From positions 1 through 49,801 of the forward strand of contig CAJFTM010000008.1 of assembly GCA_904419945.1 (NCBI GenBank): a stretch of 49,801 nucleotides of DNA, given 5' to 3'. The stretch is from an uncultured Clostridia bacterium. GTDB lineage: Bacteria; Bacillota; Clostridia; Christensenellales; Borkfalkiaceae. The translations under genes and the position numbers were made by a program. Positions 24,687 through 33,659 of this stretch are shown piece after piece. The notes beneath the pieces are model-generated. The model searched no databases. It was not told where the DNA came from and saw only the letters and a program-made list of their open reading frames with translations. Every line of letters starts with the position of its first letter. Within the stretch, counting starts at the first letter, position 1.

Positions 24687-24837
24687 CGGAAAACCGACGC
24701 GAAAATCCCTTCTTTGCTCTTTCTTTCATCATATTTTCAAAAAGAAAGTAATAAACCATCAAATTTTTGCTCTACAATAATAGCGAAATTAAAAATCGGG
24801 CAAAAGCCCCGCGGGCATCCGCGGGCGGAGGTCTGTT

Positions 24838-26265
24838 ATGAAGGTTTTGCGAAAGACATGGAAGGGGGTCCTCGCGGCGGCTGCGGCTGTCGTGCTGTGC
24901 GCGGCGCTGCTGCTTTCCGGCTGTTCGTCGGGGCCGTACGTCACGGGCATCGCCCGCACGGGCGGCGACGGCGCGCAGGACGTGTATACCGTTTACTATT
25001 CGGACGGATCCACGACTTCGTTCACCGTCGAAAACGGCGCCGACGGAGCCGACCTGAACATCGAGGACGTCTATCAGAGCTACTGTGATCGCTATGGCGA
25101 GATCGAGTTCTCCGACTTCCTCGAAATGTATCTCGACGTCAACGCGGGGGACAACACCGCCGTCATCCAAAAGAGCCTGCAATCGGCGGTCACCGTCTAT
25201 GCGGAGTTCTGCGTCACCCAAAGCAGCGGCTGGCCTTTCGGCAGCACGCTCAAGGGCCTCTCGCAGAGCATCGGCTCGGGCGTCATCTACGAGATCGATG
25301 AAGACTACGTCTACTTTGTGACCAATTACCACGTCGTCTACAATTCCAGCGCCAACAGCGACAACGGCTCCAATATCGGCCGCAAGCTGGTCGTCTACCT
25401 CTACGGCAGCGAGGGCGAGCCCGATCAGGTCTACAATCAGACGGACGAGCTCGGCTATCCCGTCCTCGACTACGGTTCGAACGCCATCGAGTGCGAGTAT
25501 GTGGGCGGCACCTATTCCAACGACCTTGCCGTGCTGCGCGCGGACAAGGACGACGTGTTCGCCATCAACGACAGCGTCGCCGCCGCCACCGTGGCGGATG
25601 GCTACACCGTCGGGCAGACGGCCATCGCCATCGGCAATACCGAGGCGGAGGGCATCAGCGTCACCGAGGGCATCGTCTCCGTCGAGCGCGAGGCGATCAC
25701 CTTTACCGGCGGCCGCACGCAGGAAGTGCTGCGCATCGATACCGCCATTTACAGCGGCAACTCGGGCGGCGGCCTGTTCGATCTGAACGGCCAGCTGATC
25801 GGCATCACCAACGGCGGCAATGAAGAGGATCAAAACATCAACTACGCGATCCCCGTGCAGGTGGTGCGCGGATCGGTGGAAAATATCCTCTTCCACGCCA
25901 ACGACGGGGACGACAAGACCAACGGTCTGCTCACGCCGACGCTGGGCATCACGGTCACCTCGCAGAATTCCCGCTATATCTACGATGCGGCGGCGGGCAG
26001 CGGCAAGATCTATGAGGATATCGTCGTCTCCGAAGCAGCATCCGGTTCCATCGCGTCAGACGTGGGCATCCGCACCGGCGACCTCGTCCGTGCGCTCTTC
26101 ATCAACGGGCAGGAATACGACGTCGCCCGTTCGTACGACATCGGCGACCTGCGCCTGATATTGCGCCCCGGCGATACGATATCCTTTACGGTCGAGCGGG
26201 AGGGCGAACAGCTGTCCACCGGCAGTTATACCATCAATTCGGATGATTTTTCCGTCATATCCTGA
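24838..26265 (+). CDS. Secreted HtrA-like serine protease lipoprotein
   Basis: 475-residue lipoprotein. The signal peptide ends at a lipobox LLSGC (Cys29), so it should be anchored on the outside of the membrane. A trypsin-like fold follows with the triad His165 (TNYHVV), Asp229 (YSNDLAVL) and Ser309 (YSGNSGGGLF), then a PDZ-like C-terminal region (about 365-460) with SGSIASDVGIRTGDLVRALFING. Between the lipobox and the protease, a YSDGSTTSF motif and a short GADGADL stretch match the start of the collagen-like insert in the next gene. ATG 24838 has GGAGG upstream. It is followed by a strong terminator, so the paralogue has its own transcript. Likely role is quality control of surface proteins; the substrate is unknown. 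Confidence 0.9.
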   Translation: MKVLRKTWKGVLAAAAAVVLCAALLLSGCSSGPYVTGIARTGGDGAQDVYTVYYSDGSTTSFTVENGADGADLNIEDVYQSYCDRYGEIEFSDFLEMYLDVNAGDNTAVIQKSLQSAVTVYAEFCVTQSSGWPFGSTLKGLSQSIGSGVIYEIDEDYVYFVTNYHVVYNSSANSDNGSNIGRKLVVYLYGSEGEPDQVYNQTDELGYPVLDYGSNAIECEYVGGTYSNDLAVLRADKDDVFAINDSVAAATVADGYTVGQTAIAIGNTEAEGISVTEGIVSVEREAITFTGGRTQEVLRIDTAIYSGNSGGGLFDLNGQLIGITNGGNEEDQNINYAIPVQVVRGSVENILFHANDGDDKTNGLLTPTLGITVTSQNSRYIYDAAAGSGKIYEDIVVSEAASGSIASDVGIRTGDLVRALFINGQEYDVARSYDIGDLRLILRPGDTISFTVEREGEQLSTGSYTINSDDFSVIS

Positions 26266-26297
26266 ACAGCCACGCCGGCGCGGGAGCGGTATATCGG

Positions 26298-26337
26298 CCC
26301 GCCGCCGCGGAAAATTTTCCGCGGCGGCGGGTTTTTT
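26298..26337 (+). terminator. Terminator after the first protease gene
   Basis: A perfect 34-bp palindrome (26298-26331), rich in GCC/GGC, is followed by TTTTTT (26332-26337). Confidence 0.92.
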
Positions 26338-26348
26338 GCGCGTTTTGT

Positions 26349-26377
26349 TTCCCTTTTCGCGGCGCATGCGGTATAAT
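26349..26377 (+). promoter_or_regulatory. Promoter of the second protease gene
   Basis: A clear TATAAT (26372-26377) has only a weak -35 (TTCCCT at 26349) at 17 bp. It lies between the terminator and ATG 26426. Confidence 0.55.
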
Positions 26378-26425
26378 AGGGGTAGCGCGGCAAAAGAAAA
26401 GCCGCGGCAAAAAGGAGTATTGTAT

Positions 26426-28009
26426 ATGAAAAAATTGCGGTATTTTGCAGCGCTCGCGGCGGCGCTGCTGCTCGCGCTCTCCCTGGCGCTTGCGGGCTGT
26501 TCGGGCGGCGTGTATGTCGCGGATATCCGTCCCGCCGGAGACGGCACTTACATCATCGAATATTCGGACGGATCCATATCCTCCGTCGTCCTGCAGGACG
26601 GCAAGGACGGGAAGGACGGAAAAGATGGCAAGGACGGCCAGGATGGGAAAGACGGCAAAGACGGGAAGGACGGGCAGGACGGAAAGGACGGTTCGGACGG
26701 GCTGAACGGTTCCGACGGCCAAGACGGCCAAGACGGCGAGGACGGTCAGGACGGTCAGGACGGTCAGGACGGTGAAGACGGCACCAGCGTCACCGTCGAG
26801 GACCTGTACGATTTTTACCGCAGCCTGTACGGGGATATCACCTATGAAGAGTTCTTGCAGAAGTTCCTCGGCCAGGGGGATATGACGGACGAGTCGGTCG
26901 GCAGGGCCCTCCTCTCCACCGTCAAGATCGCGACCGAATACTACGAAACGGTCGAACTGACCTCGGGAGCGACGGAAAACCGCACCAATATCTATAACGG
27001 CGCGGGCGTCATCTACGAGATCGGCGACGAATATACATACATCCTCACCAATGAGCACCTCTTTGTCAGCGAGTATGTCAACGAGGACAACGGCTCCGAC
27101 CTCCCCCGCTATATCGCCTGCTACCTCTACGGCAGCGAAAATTTCCCGGAGGTCAAACAGGAGGACGGCGAACCTGTGCAGGAGAACGGTTACAACGTCT
27201 ATGAGTACGGCGAATACGCGATCGAGTGCGAGTATGTAGGCGGCGCGGTCAGCCAGGACGTGGCGCTCATCCGGGTCAAGACGAGCGATGTGACGGCCAT
27301 CAATCCGGACGTGTGCGCGATCACCTTTGCGCAAGAATACCACGTCGGCCAGTCCGCTTTTACGGTCGGCAATCCCAATCACGAGGGACTGAGCGTCACG
27401 CGCGGCGTCGTTTCGGTCGAGAGCGAGTACATCGACCTGAGCATCGACGGAGAGACCCGTTCCTACCGCGAAATGCGCATGGATGTCCCCATTTACGGCG
27501 GCAATTCGGGCGGCGGCCTGTTCAACAGCGCGGGCGAACTGATCGGGCTGTCCAACGCCCGCCGAACGGCCGACCAAAATATCAACTTTGCGATCCCGCT
27601 GCCCATCGTCGAGGGCGTGGCGGCCAACATCCGCTATTTTGAAGAGGACAGCGACCCCGCGACCAACGGCGTCTACCGCCCCGTTCTCGGCGTCACCGTC
27701 ACGGCGGAAAACGCCCGCTACGTCTACGATGCGGAGCTCGGCTACGGCAACTGCATTGCAGACGTCACCGTCTCCGCCGTGGAGGAGGGGAGCCTTGCCG
27801 AACGCCTCGGCCTGCAGGTCGGGGACGTGCTGCTCGGCATCTCCTTCGGCGGCGAGGAAACGGCGCTCCGGCAGATCTACGCGGTGGGGGATGCGCTGCT
27901 TTGGGCGCGCCCGGGCGCACCGCTGAGCATCCGTTACAGCCGCGGCGGCACGGAAAATACCACCGCACCCTATTCCCTCGCGCGGGAGGACTTTTCCGTC
28001 GTGGAGTAA
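26426..28009 (+). CDS. Secreted HtrA-like serine protease lipoprotein with collagen-like insert
   Basis: 527-residue paralogue of the preceding protease. The lipobox LAGC places lipidation at Cys25. Residues 58-120 are 21 Gly-Xaa-Asp style triplets (DGK, DGQ, DGE), a collagen-like or extended stalk. The trypsin-like domain follows with His211 (TNEHLF), Asp278 (SQDVALI) and Ser361 (YGGNSGGGLF), then a PDZ-like end (about 440-510: EEGSLAERLGLQVGDVLLGI). The start ATG 26426 has AAAGGAG 8 nt upstream; the longer open frame crosses the promoter. Shared blocks such as YAIECEYVGG and DQNIN-AIP show the two genes arose by tandem duplication. Confidence 0.9.
   Translation: MKKLRYFAALAAALLLALSLALAGCSGGVYVADIRPAGDGTYIIEYSDGSISSVVLQDGKDGKDGKDGKDGQDGKDGKDGKDGQDGKDGSDGLNGSDGQDGQDGEDGQDGQDGQDGEDGTSVTVEDLYDFYRSLYGDITYEEFLQKFLGQGDMTDESVGRALLSTVKIATEYYETVELTSGATENRTNIYNGAGVIYEIGDEYTYILTNEHLFVSEYVNEDNGSDLPRYIACYLYGSENFPEVKQEDGEPVQENGYNVYEYGEYAIECEYVGGAVSQDVALIRVKTSDVTAINPDVCAITFAQEYHVGQSAFTVGNPNHEGLSVTRGVVSVESEYIDLSIDGETRSYREMRMDVPIYGGNSGGGLFNSAGELIGLSNARRTADQNINFAIPLPIVEGVAANIRYFEEDSDPATNGVYRPVLGVTVTAENARYVYDAELGYGNCIADVTVSAVEEGSLAERLGLQVGDVLLGISFGGEETALRQIYAVGDALLWARPGAPLSIRYSRGGTENTTAPYSLAREDFSVVE
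26597..26785 (+). repeat. Collagen-like Gly-Xaa-Asp triplet repeats
   Basis: Twenty-one 9-bp units code for DGX triplets. Most Gly codons vary (GGC, GGG, GGA), implying an old array, but the 3' part (GACGGTCAG repeated) is nearly identical and looks recently expanded. Length variation between strains is likely. Confidence 0.85.
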
Positions 28010-28030
28010 GGTCCGGTCAGACAATACGGA

Positions 28031-28064
28031 GCGGGCGGCGAGAAATTCTCGCCGCCCGCATTTC
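28031..28064 (+). terminator. Terminator after the second protease gene
   Basis: A 14-bp stem GCGGGCGGCGAGAA/TTCTCGCCGCCCGC (28031-28044 with 28046-28059) has a 1-nt spacer and is followed by ATTTCT, a short U-tract. Confidence 0.75.
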
Positions 28065-28094
28065 TATGCCGATGAAAAAATGACAGCCGACCCT

Positions 28095-30209
28095 TTACAG
28101 CAGGCCGACAGCCAGAATGACCTGCGCAAAGACGATGGCGACCACAGAGATCAGTTTGATCAGGATATTGATCGAGGGGCCGGAGGTATCCTTGAAGGGA
28201 TCGCCCACCGTGTCGCCGATGACGGCCGCCTTGTGCGCGGGGCTGCCTTTGCCGCCGAAATGGCCGTCCTCCACGTATTTTTTGGCGTTGTCCCAGGAGC
28301 CGCCGCTGTTGCTCATAAACACGGCGAGCAGGAATCCCGTCACGGAGGAGCCGAGCAGCAGCCCCGTCACTCCGTTTACGCCCAAAAAGATCCCCGCCGC
28401 GATGGGAGAGAGCACCGCGATCACCGCCGGCAGGATCATCTGCTTTTGGGCGGATTTCGTGCAGATGGTCACGCAGCGCGCGTAGTCCGGCTCGCTCGTC
28501 CCCAGCAGGATGCCCTTGTCCTGCGCAAACTGCCGCCGCACTTCCAGCATGACATGTTGGGCGCTCTTCCCTACGGCAGACATGGTCAGCGCCGAAAAGA
28601 GGAAGGGCAGCATCCCGCCGATAAAGACGCCGATCAGCACCGCCGGGTTGTCGACGGCGAGGTCGAACGCAAAGTCCGGGTCGAGCAGCCGCACCTGCGC
28701 GATGAAGGAGGAGAGCAGCGCCAGGGCTGTGAGCATCGCCGAGCCGATGGCAAAGCCTTTGCCCGTCGCGGCGGTCGTGTTGCCGAGCGAGTCGAGCGCG
28801 TCCGTGCGCGCGCGGACCTTTTCGTCCATGCCGCTCATCTGTGCGATGCCGCCCGCATTGTCCGCGACAGGCCCGTAGGCATCCGTCGAGAGGGTAATCC
28901 CCAGCGTGGAGAGCATCCCCACCGCGGCGATGCCGATGCCGAACATCCCCATCTCTGTGCTGCCCGCTCCGCCGGCGGCAAAAAAGGAGCCCAGAACGGC
29001 CGCGGCAATGATGAGCACGGGCGCCAGCGTCGAGAGCATGCCCAGCGCCGTGCCGTTGATGAGCACCGGACCTGCGCCGCTCTCGGCGGAAGAGGCGAGG
29101 TCTCTGGTCGGTTTATAGGATGCGCTCGTGAACACTTCGGAGAAGAATCCGATCAGCACGCCCGCTGCCAGCCCGATGAGGATGGGCGCGATCAGCCGCA
29201 GGATATCCGCCCTCGTCAGTCCCTCGATGCCCCTTTCCGCGAGCAGCCAGAGGAACAGCGCCGAAACGACGGCCGTTCCGGCGGCGGCAAACCATGTGCC
29301 GGCCCGCAGCGCGCGCAGCAGCCCCTTTTGCGTGGCGCCCTCCTTCGTCCGCACGAAAAAGGTGCCGAGCACGGAGAACAGGACGCCGATCGCCGCGATC
29401 CCGAGCGGGATGAGCGCGCCGAAAAAGTCCATTCCTGCCGCGACGCCCAGCGCCATCGCCGAGAGCAGCGAGCCGACGTACGATTCATACAGGTCGGCGC
29501 CCATGCCCGCCACGTCGCCCACGTTGTCGCCCACATTGTCGGCGATGACGGCGGGATTGCGGTGGTCGTCTTCGGGGATATCCTTTTCCACCTTGCCGAC
29601 AAGGTCAGCGCCCACGTCTGCCGCCTTGGTAAAGATGCCTCCGCCCACGCGCGCGAACAGCGCCATGCTCGAAGCGCCCATGCCGAAGGTGATCATATTC
29701 GTCGCGATAAACTGCGCCTCCCCCATAGCGGGCGCCAGGACGCCGTAAAATCCCTTTAAAATAAAATACCAAACGGAAATATCTGCCAGTCCCAAGCCGA
29801 CGACGATCAGCCCCATCACGCTCCCGGCGGAAAAGGCGGCGCGCAGCCCCTTATTGAGGCTGTCCTTGCAGGCGGTGGCGGTGCGCGCATTGGCGGCCGT
29901 GGCGATCTTCATCCCCAAAAATCCTGCCAATCCGGAAAAGATGCCGCCCGTCAGGAAGGCGAAGGGCATGAACGGCCCTACGAATCCGACGATGGCCAGC
30001 ACGCCGAGCAGAATAAACATGCAAGCAAAAAAGACGGCGACCACCAGGTACTGCCGTTTCAAAAAAGCGTTCGCGCCCCGGCGGATGATCGCCGCAATGC
30101 GGCCCGCCCCCTCCTCTTCGGGCATTTTCAGCACGCGGCGCGCAAAAAACAGCGCGGCGCAGAGTGCGAGCAGGGCGGCGGCGGGCGCGATCAGGATCGC
30201 ATATTCCAT
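28095..30209 (-). CDS. hppA: Membrane-bound ion-translocating pyrophosphatase
   Basis: 704-residue polytopic enzyme that couples pyrophosphate hydrolysis to pumping of H+ or Na+ across the membrane. The pyrophosphate/Mg-binding regions are present: [44 protein letters not shown] and the C-terminal [19 protein letters not shown]. The loop [10 protein letters not shown] has Ala and Gly where K+-independent forms have Lys and Thr, so a K+-dependent enzyme is predicted. Whether it pumps H+ or Na+ cannot be read safely by eye. ATG 30209 has an AAAGGGGG ribosome site. It is a single-gene unit with its own promoter. Confidence 0.95.
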   Translation of the reverse strand: MEYAILIAPAAALLALCAALFFARRVLKMPEEEGAGRIAAIIRRGANAFLKRQYLVVAVFFACMFILLGVLAIVGFVGPFMPFAFLTGGIFSGLAGFLGMKIATAANARTATACKDSLNKGLRAAFSAGSVMGLIVVGLGLADISVWYFILKGFYGVLAPAMGEAQFIATNMITFGMGASSMALFARVGGGIFTKAADVGADLVGKVEKDIPEDDHRNPAVIADNVGDNVGDVAGMGADLYESYVGSLLSAMALGVAAGMDFFGALIPLGIAAIGVLFSVLGTFFVRTKEGATQKGLLRALRAGTWFAAAGTAVVSALFLWLLAERGIEGLTRADILRLIAPILIGLAAGVLIGFFSEVFTSASYKPTRDLASSAESGAGPVLINGTALGMLSTLAPVLIIAAAVLGSFFAAGGAGSTEMGMFGIGIAAVGMLSTLGITLSTDAYGPVADNAGGIAQMSGMDEKVRARTDALDSLGNTTAATGKGFAIGSAMLTALALLSSFIAQVRLLDPDFAFDLAVDNPAVLIGVFIGGMLPFLFSALTMSAVGKSAQHVMLEVRRQFAQDKGILLGTSEPDYARCVTICTKSAQKQMILPAVIAVLSPIAAGIFLGVNGVTGLLLGSSVTGFLLAVFMSNSGGSWDNAKKYVEDGHFGGKGSPAHKAAVIGDTVGDPFKDTSGPSINILIKLISVVAIVFAQVILAVGLL

Positions 30210-30267
30210 TGTTTCCCCCTTTCAAGGCGCGGGCGGCTTTCGGCCGCAAAGAATGCGCCTTTTTTTC

Positions 30268-30296
30268 ATGATAGCACAAAATGTGCGCGCGGTCAA
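30268..30296 (-). promoter_or_regulatory. Promoter of hppA
   Basis: On the minus strand TTGACC (30291-30296) and TATCAT (30268-30273) are 17 bp apart. The remainder of the 354-bp divergent gap 30210-30563 holds GC-rich sequence and the + promoter below; I saw no gene in it. Confidence 0.7.
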
Positions 30297-30493
30297 TACT
30301 TGTTTGCAAAAAAGTTGCCCCTTTTTTCTCCATTTTATGCGCAGGCGCCGCCGTTCCGTGCGCGGCGCCGCGGCAAAAAGCGCCGCGTCGTTTCGCAAAC
30401 ACTGTAGGATGGCTTTTTTCGGCGTTTTTTTGCGGATGGGCGGCGTGTCCTCTTTTCCGCCGCCGTTTGCGCGCTTTTCGCATGCAAAACGGC

Positions 30494-30522
30494 TTGCTAA
30501 AAGCCGCCCGCCGTGGTATAAT
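30494..30522 (+). promoter_or_regulatory. Promoter of the DUF2156-GNAT gene
   Basis: TTGCTA (30494-30499) and TATAAT (30517-30522) are 17 bp apart. Transcription would begin near 30529, about 35 nt before the ATG. Confidence 0.8.
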
Positions 30523-30563
30523 ATCCCGAAAAGTAAACACGAGGAACAATCAATCTTCAACGT

Positions 30564-31988
30564 ATGCTGAACTTTCAAAAGCTGGAACGCAGCCATTTGC
30601 CCCGGCTGCTCCCGTACTTTCGCGGCCAGGAGCGCCGCCTTTCCAACTATTCCGCCGGATTTCTGTTCATGTGGGGGCGGTATATGGATACGCACTTTGC
30701 CGAGGCGGAGGGATGCCTGCTGCTGCGCGACCGCTATGTCGGCAAATCCTACTTTTACTATCCTCTCTCAAAGGACGGCGACGCTGCCGCAGAGGAGCGC
30801 GCGCTGGACGCGCTCGAAGAATATTGCCGCAGCAGCGAGGAGCGGCTGCATCTGACCGCCGTCCCGCGCGAAAAGCTCGCCCCGCTCGTCGAACGGTACG
30901 GGGCGGACCTGCATGTCTCCAACATCCGCCGCTGGCGCGATTATTTGTATGACGCTTCCTCCTTCCGCGATTATCCGGGCGGCCGCTACAGCGGCCAGCG
31001 CAACCACGTCCATAAATTTGAAAAGACGTACCCCGATCACGTATTTCGCACCTGCGAGGCGGAGGATCTGCCCGCCATGCAGAAATTTTTGTGCGAGTAC
31101 GCGGATACGCAGTACGACAAGGACGACGTCCTCGCCGACGAGGAGATGCAGGGCACATTCGACATCCTGCCGCACATCGCCGAGCTGGGGCTGTACTGCG
31201 GCGCATTGTATGCGGGCGGCAAGATGGTCGCCCTGTCCGTGGGGGAGCGCTGCGGCGACACGATGATCATTCACATCGAAAAGGCGCTGCGCGGCGTCGC
31301 GGGCGCCTATCCCGCCGTGGCGCAGGCATTTGCGCGCACTTTTTGTGCGGACGGCGTGCGCTACATCAACCGCGAGGACGACTCGGGCGACGTCGGGCTG
31401 CGCAAATCCAAATTGCAGTACCTGCCCGTGCAGCTGGTCGGCAAATACAACCTCGCCGTGCACCGCGCCATCGATTCCCTCTCCAAACTCCCCTCCGTAC
31501 AGACGGCGCGCCTCACGCTGCGCGCCATTCCGGACGAGGATGCTCCCGCCTTTGCCGTGCTCGCGCGCGATGAGGAGCTCAACCGCTGGTGGGGGTACAA
31601 CTGGCGCGAAAGGACGTCTGCCGAACACCCGGAAGACAAGTGGTTTCTCGAAGATATCCGTTTCGATTTCCGCCACAAAAATGAGATCCCGCTGGGCATC
31701 TATTTCGGAGAAACGCTCGTGGGAGAGGTCGTGCTGCACAGCTTCGGCTACCGCGCCGAGGCGGAGATCGGCATGCGCGTGCTGCCCGCCTGGCAGCGGC
31801 GCGGCATCGCGCGCGAGGCGCTGCTGGGCATGATGGAATACGGTTTCCTCAAACTCGGGCTCGAGCGCATCGAGGCAAAGTGCTTCAAGGAGAACGAGGT
31901 CTCCGCCCGCGCTCTGCGCGCCGCCGGCATGCGGCCCTGCGGCGAGGACGACACCTATTTCCATTTTTATAAGACGGCGGCCATGTAA
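30564..31988 (+). CDS. DUF2156 (LPG-synthase C-like) and GNAT acetyltransferase fusion
   Basis: 474-residue two-domain protein. Residues 1-305 resemble DUF2156, the acyltransferase fold related to the aminoacyl-transfer domain of lysyl-phosphatidylglycerol synthase. Supporting stretches are LSNYSAGFLFMWGRY, HKFEKTYPDHVFR, DILPHIAELGLYCGALYAGGKMVALSVGE and YINREDDSGDVGLRKSKLQYLP. Residues 310-474 form a GNAT N-acetyltransferase with ARLTLRAIPDEDAPAFAVLA and the acetyl-CoA loop LPAWQRRGIAREALLGMM. No membrane segment is seen, so it should be cytosolic. The SD is weak (GAGG lies 19 nt from ATG 30564). The substrates of both halves are unknown. Confidence 0.8.
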   Translation: MLNFQKLERSHLPRLLPYFRGQERRLSNYSAGFLFMWGRYMDTHFAEAEGCLLLRDRYVGKSYFYYPLSKDGDAAAEERALDALEEYCRSSEERLHLTAVPREKLAPLVERYGADLHVSNIRRWRDYLYDASSFRDYPGGRYSGQRNHVHKFEKTYPDHVFRTCEAEDLPAMQKFLCEYADTQYDKDDVLADEEMQGTFDILPHIAELGLYCGALYAGGKMVALSVGERCGDTMIIHIEKALRGVAGAYPAVAQAFARTFCADGVRYINREDDSGDVGLRKSKLQYLPVQLVGKYNLAVHRAIDSLSKLPSVQTARLTLRAIPDEDAPAFAVLARDEELNRWWGYNWRERTSAEHPEDKWFLEDIRFDFRHKNEIPLGIYFGETLVGEVVLHSFGYRAEAEIGMRVLPAWQRRGIAREALLGMMEYGFLKLGLERIEAKCFKENEVSARALRAAGMRPCGEDDTYFHFYKTAAM

Positions 31989-31991
31989 AGC

Positions 31992-32104
31992 CGCGTTTTG
32001 CGCCCGCCAGAGCCGTCGTTAGATGCTTTTCGCTGTCCGGCCGCCGCGCTTTGTGCCCGACAGAGCCGTCGTTGGAGGCTTTTTGCTGTCCGGCCGCCGC
32101 ATTT
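31992..32104 (+). repeat. 53-bp tandem duplication after the GNAT gene
   Basis: CAGAGCCGTCGTT recurs at 32008 and 32061, and the flanking GCTGTCCGGCCGCCGC block repeats in step, giving two near-identical 53-bp units just past the stop codon, with a partial third. This is part of the 349-bp gap 31989-32337, which also has two terminators and no gene. Confidence 0.75.
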
Positions 32105-32199
32105 TGCGGGCGGCACCCGGCCGCATCTTCGGCGGAAAGATCTTCCGCGGAAAAGCGGCGGCTCAAAATTTTGAATGAAAAAATTCCCCTTTGGTTTTT

Positions 32200-32229
32200 G
32201 CCCCAGCGCATCGCGCGGGGGCTCTTTTA
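32200..32229 (+). terminator. First of two terminators after the GNAT gene
   Basis: A stem of about nine pairs, GCCCCaGCGC/GCGCgGGGGC (32200-32209 with 32213-32222), with one mismatch, is followed by TCTTTTA. Confidence 0.7.
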
Positions 32230-32251
32230 TATTCCTTCCTGCCGCTTTTTT

Positions 32252-32278
32252 CCCGCGCGTTTTGCGCGGGGATTTTTT
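32252..32278 (+). terminator. Second terminator before spoIIR
   Basis: A 7-bp stem CCCGCGC/GCGCGGG (32252-32258 with 32264-32270) with loop GTTTT is followed by GATTTTTT. It resembles the terminator 50 bp upstream and may be a duplicate of it. Confidence 0.8.
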
Positions 32279-32285
32279 ATTCCGC

Positions 32286-32313
32286 GTATAAATTTTCGTC
32301 ACACGGTCGATAA
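32286..32313 (+). promoter_or_regulatory. Candidate sigma-F-type promoter of spoIIR
   Basis: GTATA (32286-32290) and GGTCGATAA (32305-32313) are 14 bp apart, roughly the GTATA / GGNNANNNT layout of forespore sigma factors, 25 bp before the spoIIR ATG. No vegetative promoter was seen here. The match in the second box is imperfect. Confidence 0.35.
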
Positions 32314-32337
32314 CCGTGCGGCAGCAAGGAGGATGGT

Positions 32338-32868
32338 ATGAAAAAGTTCTGCATAGTTTTTGCTTTCCTATTCATAATAATCGTGACGGCGGCGCTCGCG
32401 GCGCAGCCGAACGGGACGGAGACGGCTTATCTGCGCATGCATGTGCGAGCCAACTCCGATTCCGCCGCCGATCAGGCGGTCAAATACGAGGTCAGGGACG
32501 CCGTCGTCGACTATCTCATGCCCATTGCCGCTTCCTGCAAGAGCAAGGAGGAGGCGATGGATGCCCTCTCGGGGGCGCTCGCGGGCATCGAGGCGGAGGC
32601 GGAGAGGGTGCTCTCCGAGCACGGCTTTTCGTATGGGGCGCACGCATCGCTCCGGGCGGAAGAGTTCCCGACCCGCGTATATGAGGGGGTTACCCTCGAG
32701 GCGGGCGTGTACGATGCGCTCATCCTCGAATTGGGCGAGGGGGAAGGCGCCAACTGGTGGTGCGTCGTCTATCCGCCCCTCTGTTTTTCCGGTGCGGCGG
32801 AGGGCGAAAACGTGCAGTTCCGCTCCCGCCTGCTGGATATCATTCGGGACTTTTTCGCGGGGGAATGA
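32338..32868 (+). CDS. spoIIR: Stage II sporulation protein R
   Basis: 176-residue secreted signalling protein. In B. subtilis it is made in the forespore under sigma-F and triggers SpoIIGA to process pro-sigma-E in the mother cell. An N-terminal membrane or signal helix (about 4-22) is followed by the family block YLRMHVRANSDSAADQAVKYEVRDAV, and the protein ends with the signature LGEGEGANWWCVVYPPLCF. ATG 32338 has AAGGAGG upstream. sleB starts 44 bp downstream, so the three spore genes may be co-transcribed. This is direct evidence of a spore-forming lineage. Confidence 0.95.
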   Translation: MKKFCIVFAFLFIIIVTAALAAQPNGTETAYLRMHVRANSDSAADQAVKYEVRDAVVDYLMPIAASCKSKEEAMDALSGALAGIEAEAERVLSEHGFSYGAHASLRAEEFPTRVYEGVTLEAGVYDALILELGEGEGANWWCVVYPPLCFSGAAEGENVQFRSRLLDIIRDFFAGE

Positions 32869-32912
32869 TCCCCGCGCTGTCCCGGCGTTTTTTGGATTCG
32901 GGAGGAAGAAGT

Positions 32913-33647
32913 ATGAACAAGGTCATCCGAGCGGGCGCGCTGGCGCTCGCCCTCGCCGCCGTTCTGGCGGCGGTCACCTTCTTCACCGTGCAGACGGCGC
33001 CGCGCGCAGAACAGACTGCCGCGGCGTCGCAGTCGGTCGCGTCGGTGCTGCGGCAGGGCAGCCGGGGCGATACCGTCCGCACGGTGCAGAACAAATTGCG
33101 GCGCTGGGGATATTATTCCGGCAGCGTCGACGGCATCTATGGCCCCGCCACCGAGCGGGCGGTGCGCGCCTTTCAAAAGAAGAACGGCCTCACCGTCGAC
33201 GGCATCGTCGGCCGCGCCACATTTCAGGCATTGGGCATGCCCGTTTCGTCCGGCAGCTCTTCATCCGGGGGCGGCAGTTCGGGCGGCGGATATACCGATG
33301 CGGACACGTACCTGTTGGCGCGCTGTATCTATGGCGAGGCGCGCGGGGAGAGCTATACCGGGCAGGTCGCCGTCGGCGCGGTCGTGCTCAACCGCGTCAA
33401 GAGCCCCGAGTTTCCCAACACCATCGCGGGCGTCATCTATCAAAAGAACGCCTTTACCGCCGTCAACGACGGACAGATCAACCTGGAGCCCAACGAGACG
33501 GCCATCTCTGCGGCGCGCGACGCGATGAACGGCTGGGATCCGACGGGCGGCTGTCTGTACTACTATAACCCCGTCACGGCGACGAGTCAATGGATCTTTT
33601 CGCGCGAGACGGTGATCACCATCGGCAACCATGTGTTTGCCATTTAA
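32913..33647 (+). CDS. sleB: Spore cortex-lytic enzyme SleB
   Basis: 244-residue secreted hydrolase that degrades spore cortex peptidoglycan during germination. A signal peptide (1-about 32) is followed by a peptidoglycan-binding domain (about 47-108: LRQGSRGDTVRTVQNKLRRWGYYSG...FQKKNGLTVDGIVGRATFQALG), a Ser/Gly linker and a Hydrolase_2 catalytic domain (about 130-244: LLARCIYGEARGESYTGQVAVGAVVLNRV). The Glu in GEARGE is the expected catalytic residue. ATG 32913 has GGAGGAAG upstream; a longer frame overlapping spoIIR is not needed. The next gene is its partner ypeB, 12 bp away. Confidence 0.93.
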   Translation: MNKVIRAGALALALAAVLAAVTFFTVQTAPRAEQTAAASQSVASVLRQGSRGDTVRTVQNKLRRWGYYSGSVDGIYGPATERAVRAFQKKNGLTVDGIVGRATFQALGMPVSSGSSSSGGGSSGGGYTDADTYLLARCIYGEARGESYTGQVAVGAVVLNRVKSPEFPNTIAGVIYQKNAFTAVNDGQINLEPNETAISAARDAMNGWDPTGGCLYYYNPVTATSQWIFSRETVITIGNHVFAI

Positions 33648-33659
33648 GGAGGGAGAGGA

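Noticed and set aside
26597..26785. 9-bp repeats as a non-coding satellite
   Set aside because: They stay in frame within the protease gene and code for Gly-Xaa-Asp triplets.
28080..29759. 559-codon + frame across hppA
   Set aside because: Shadow of the membrane pyrophosphatase; His/Arg/Asp-rich translation without any domain.
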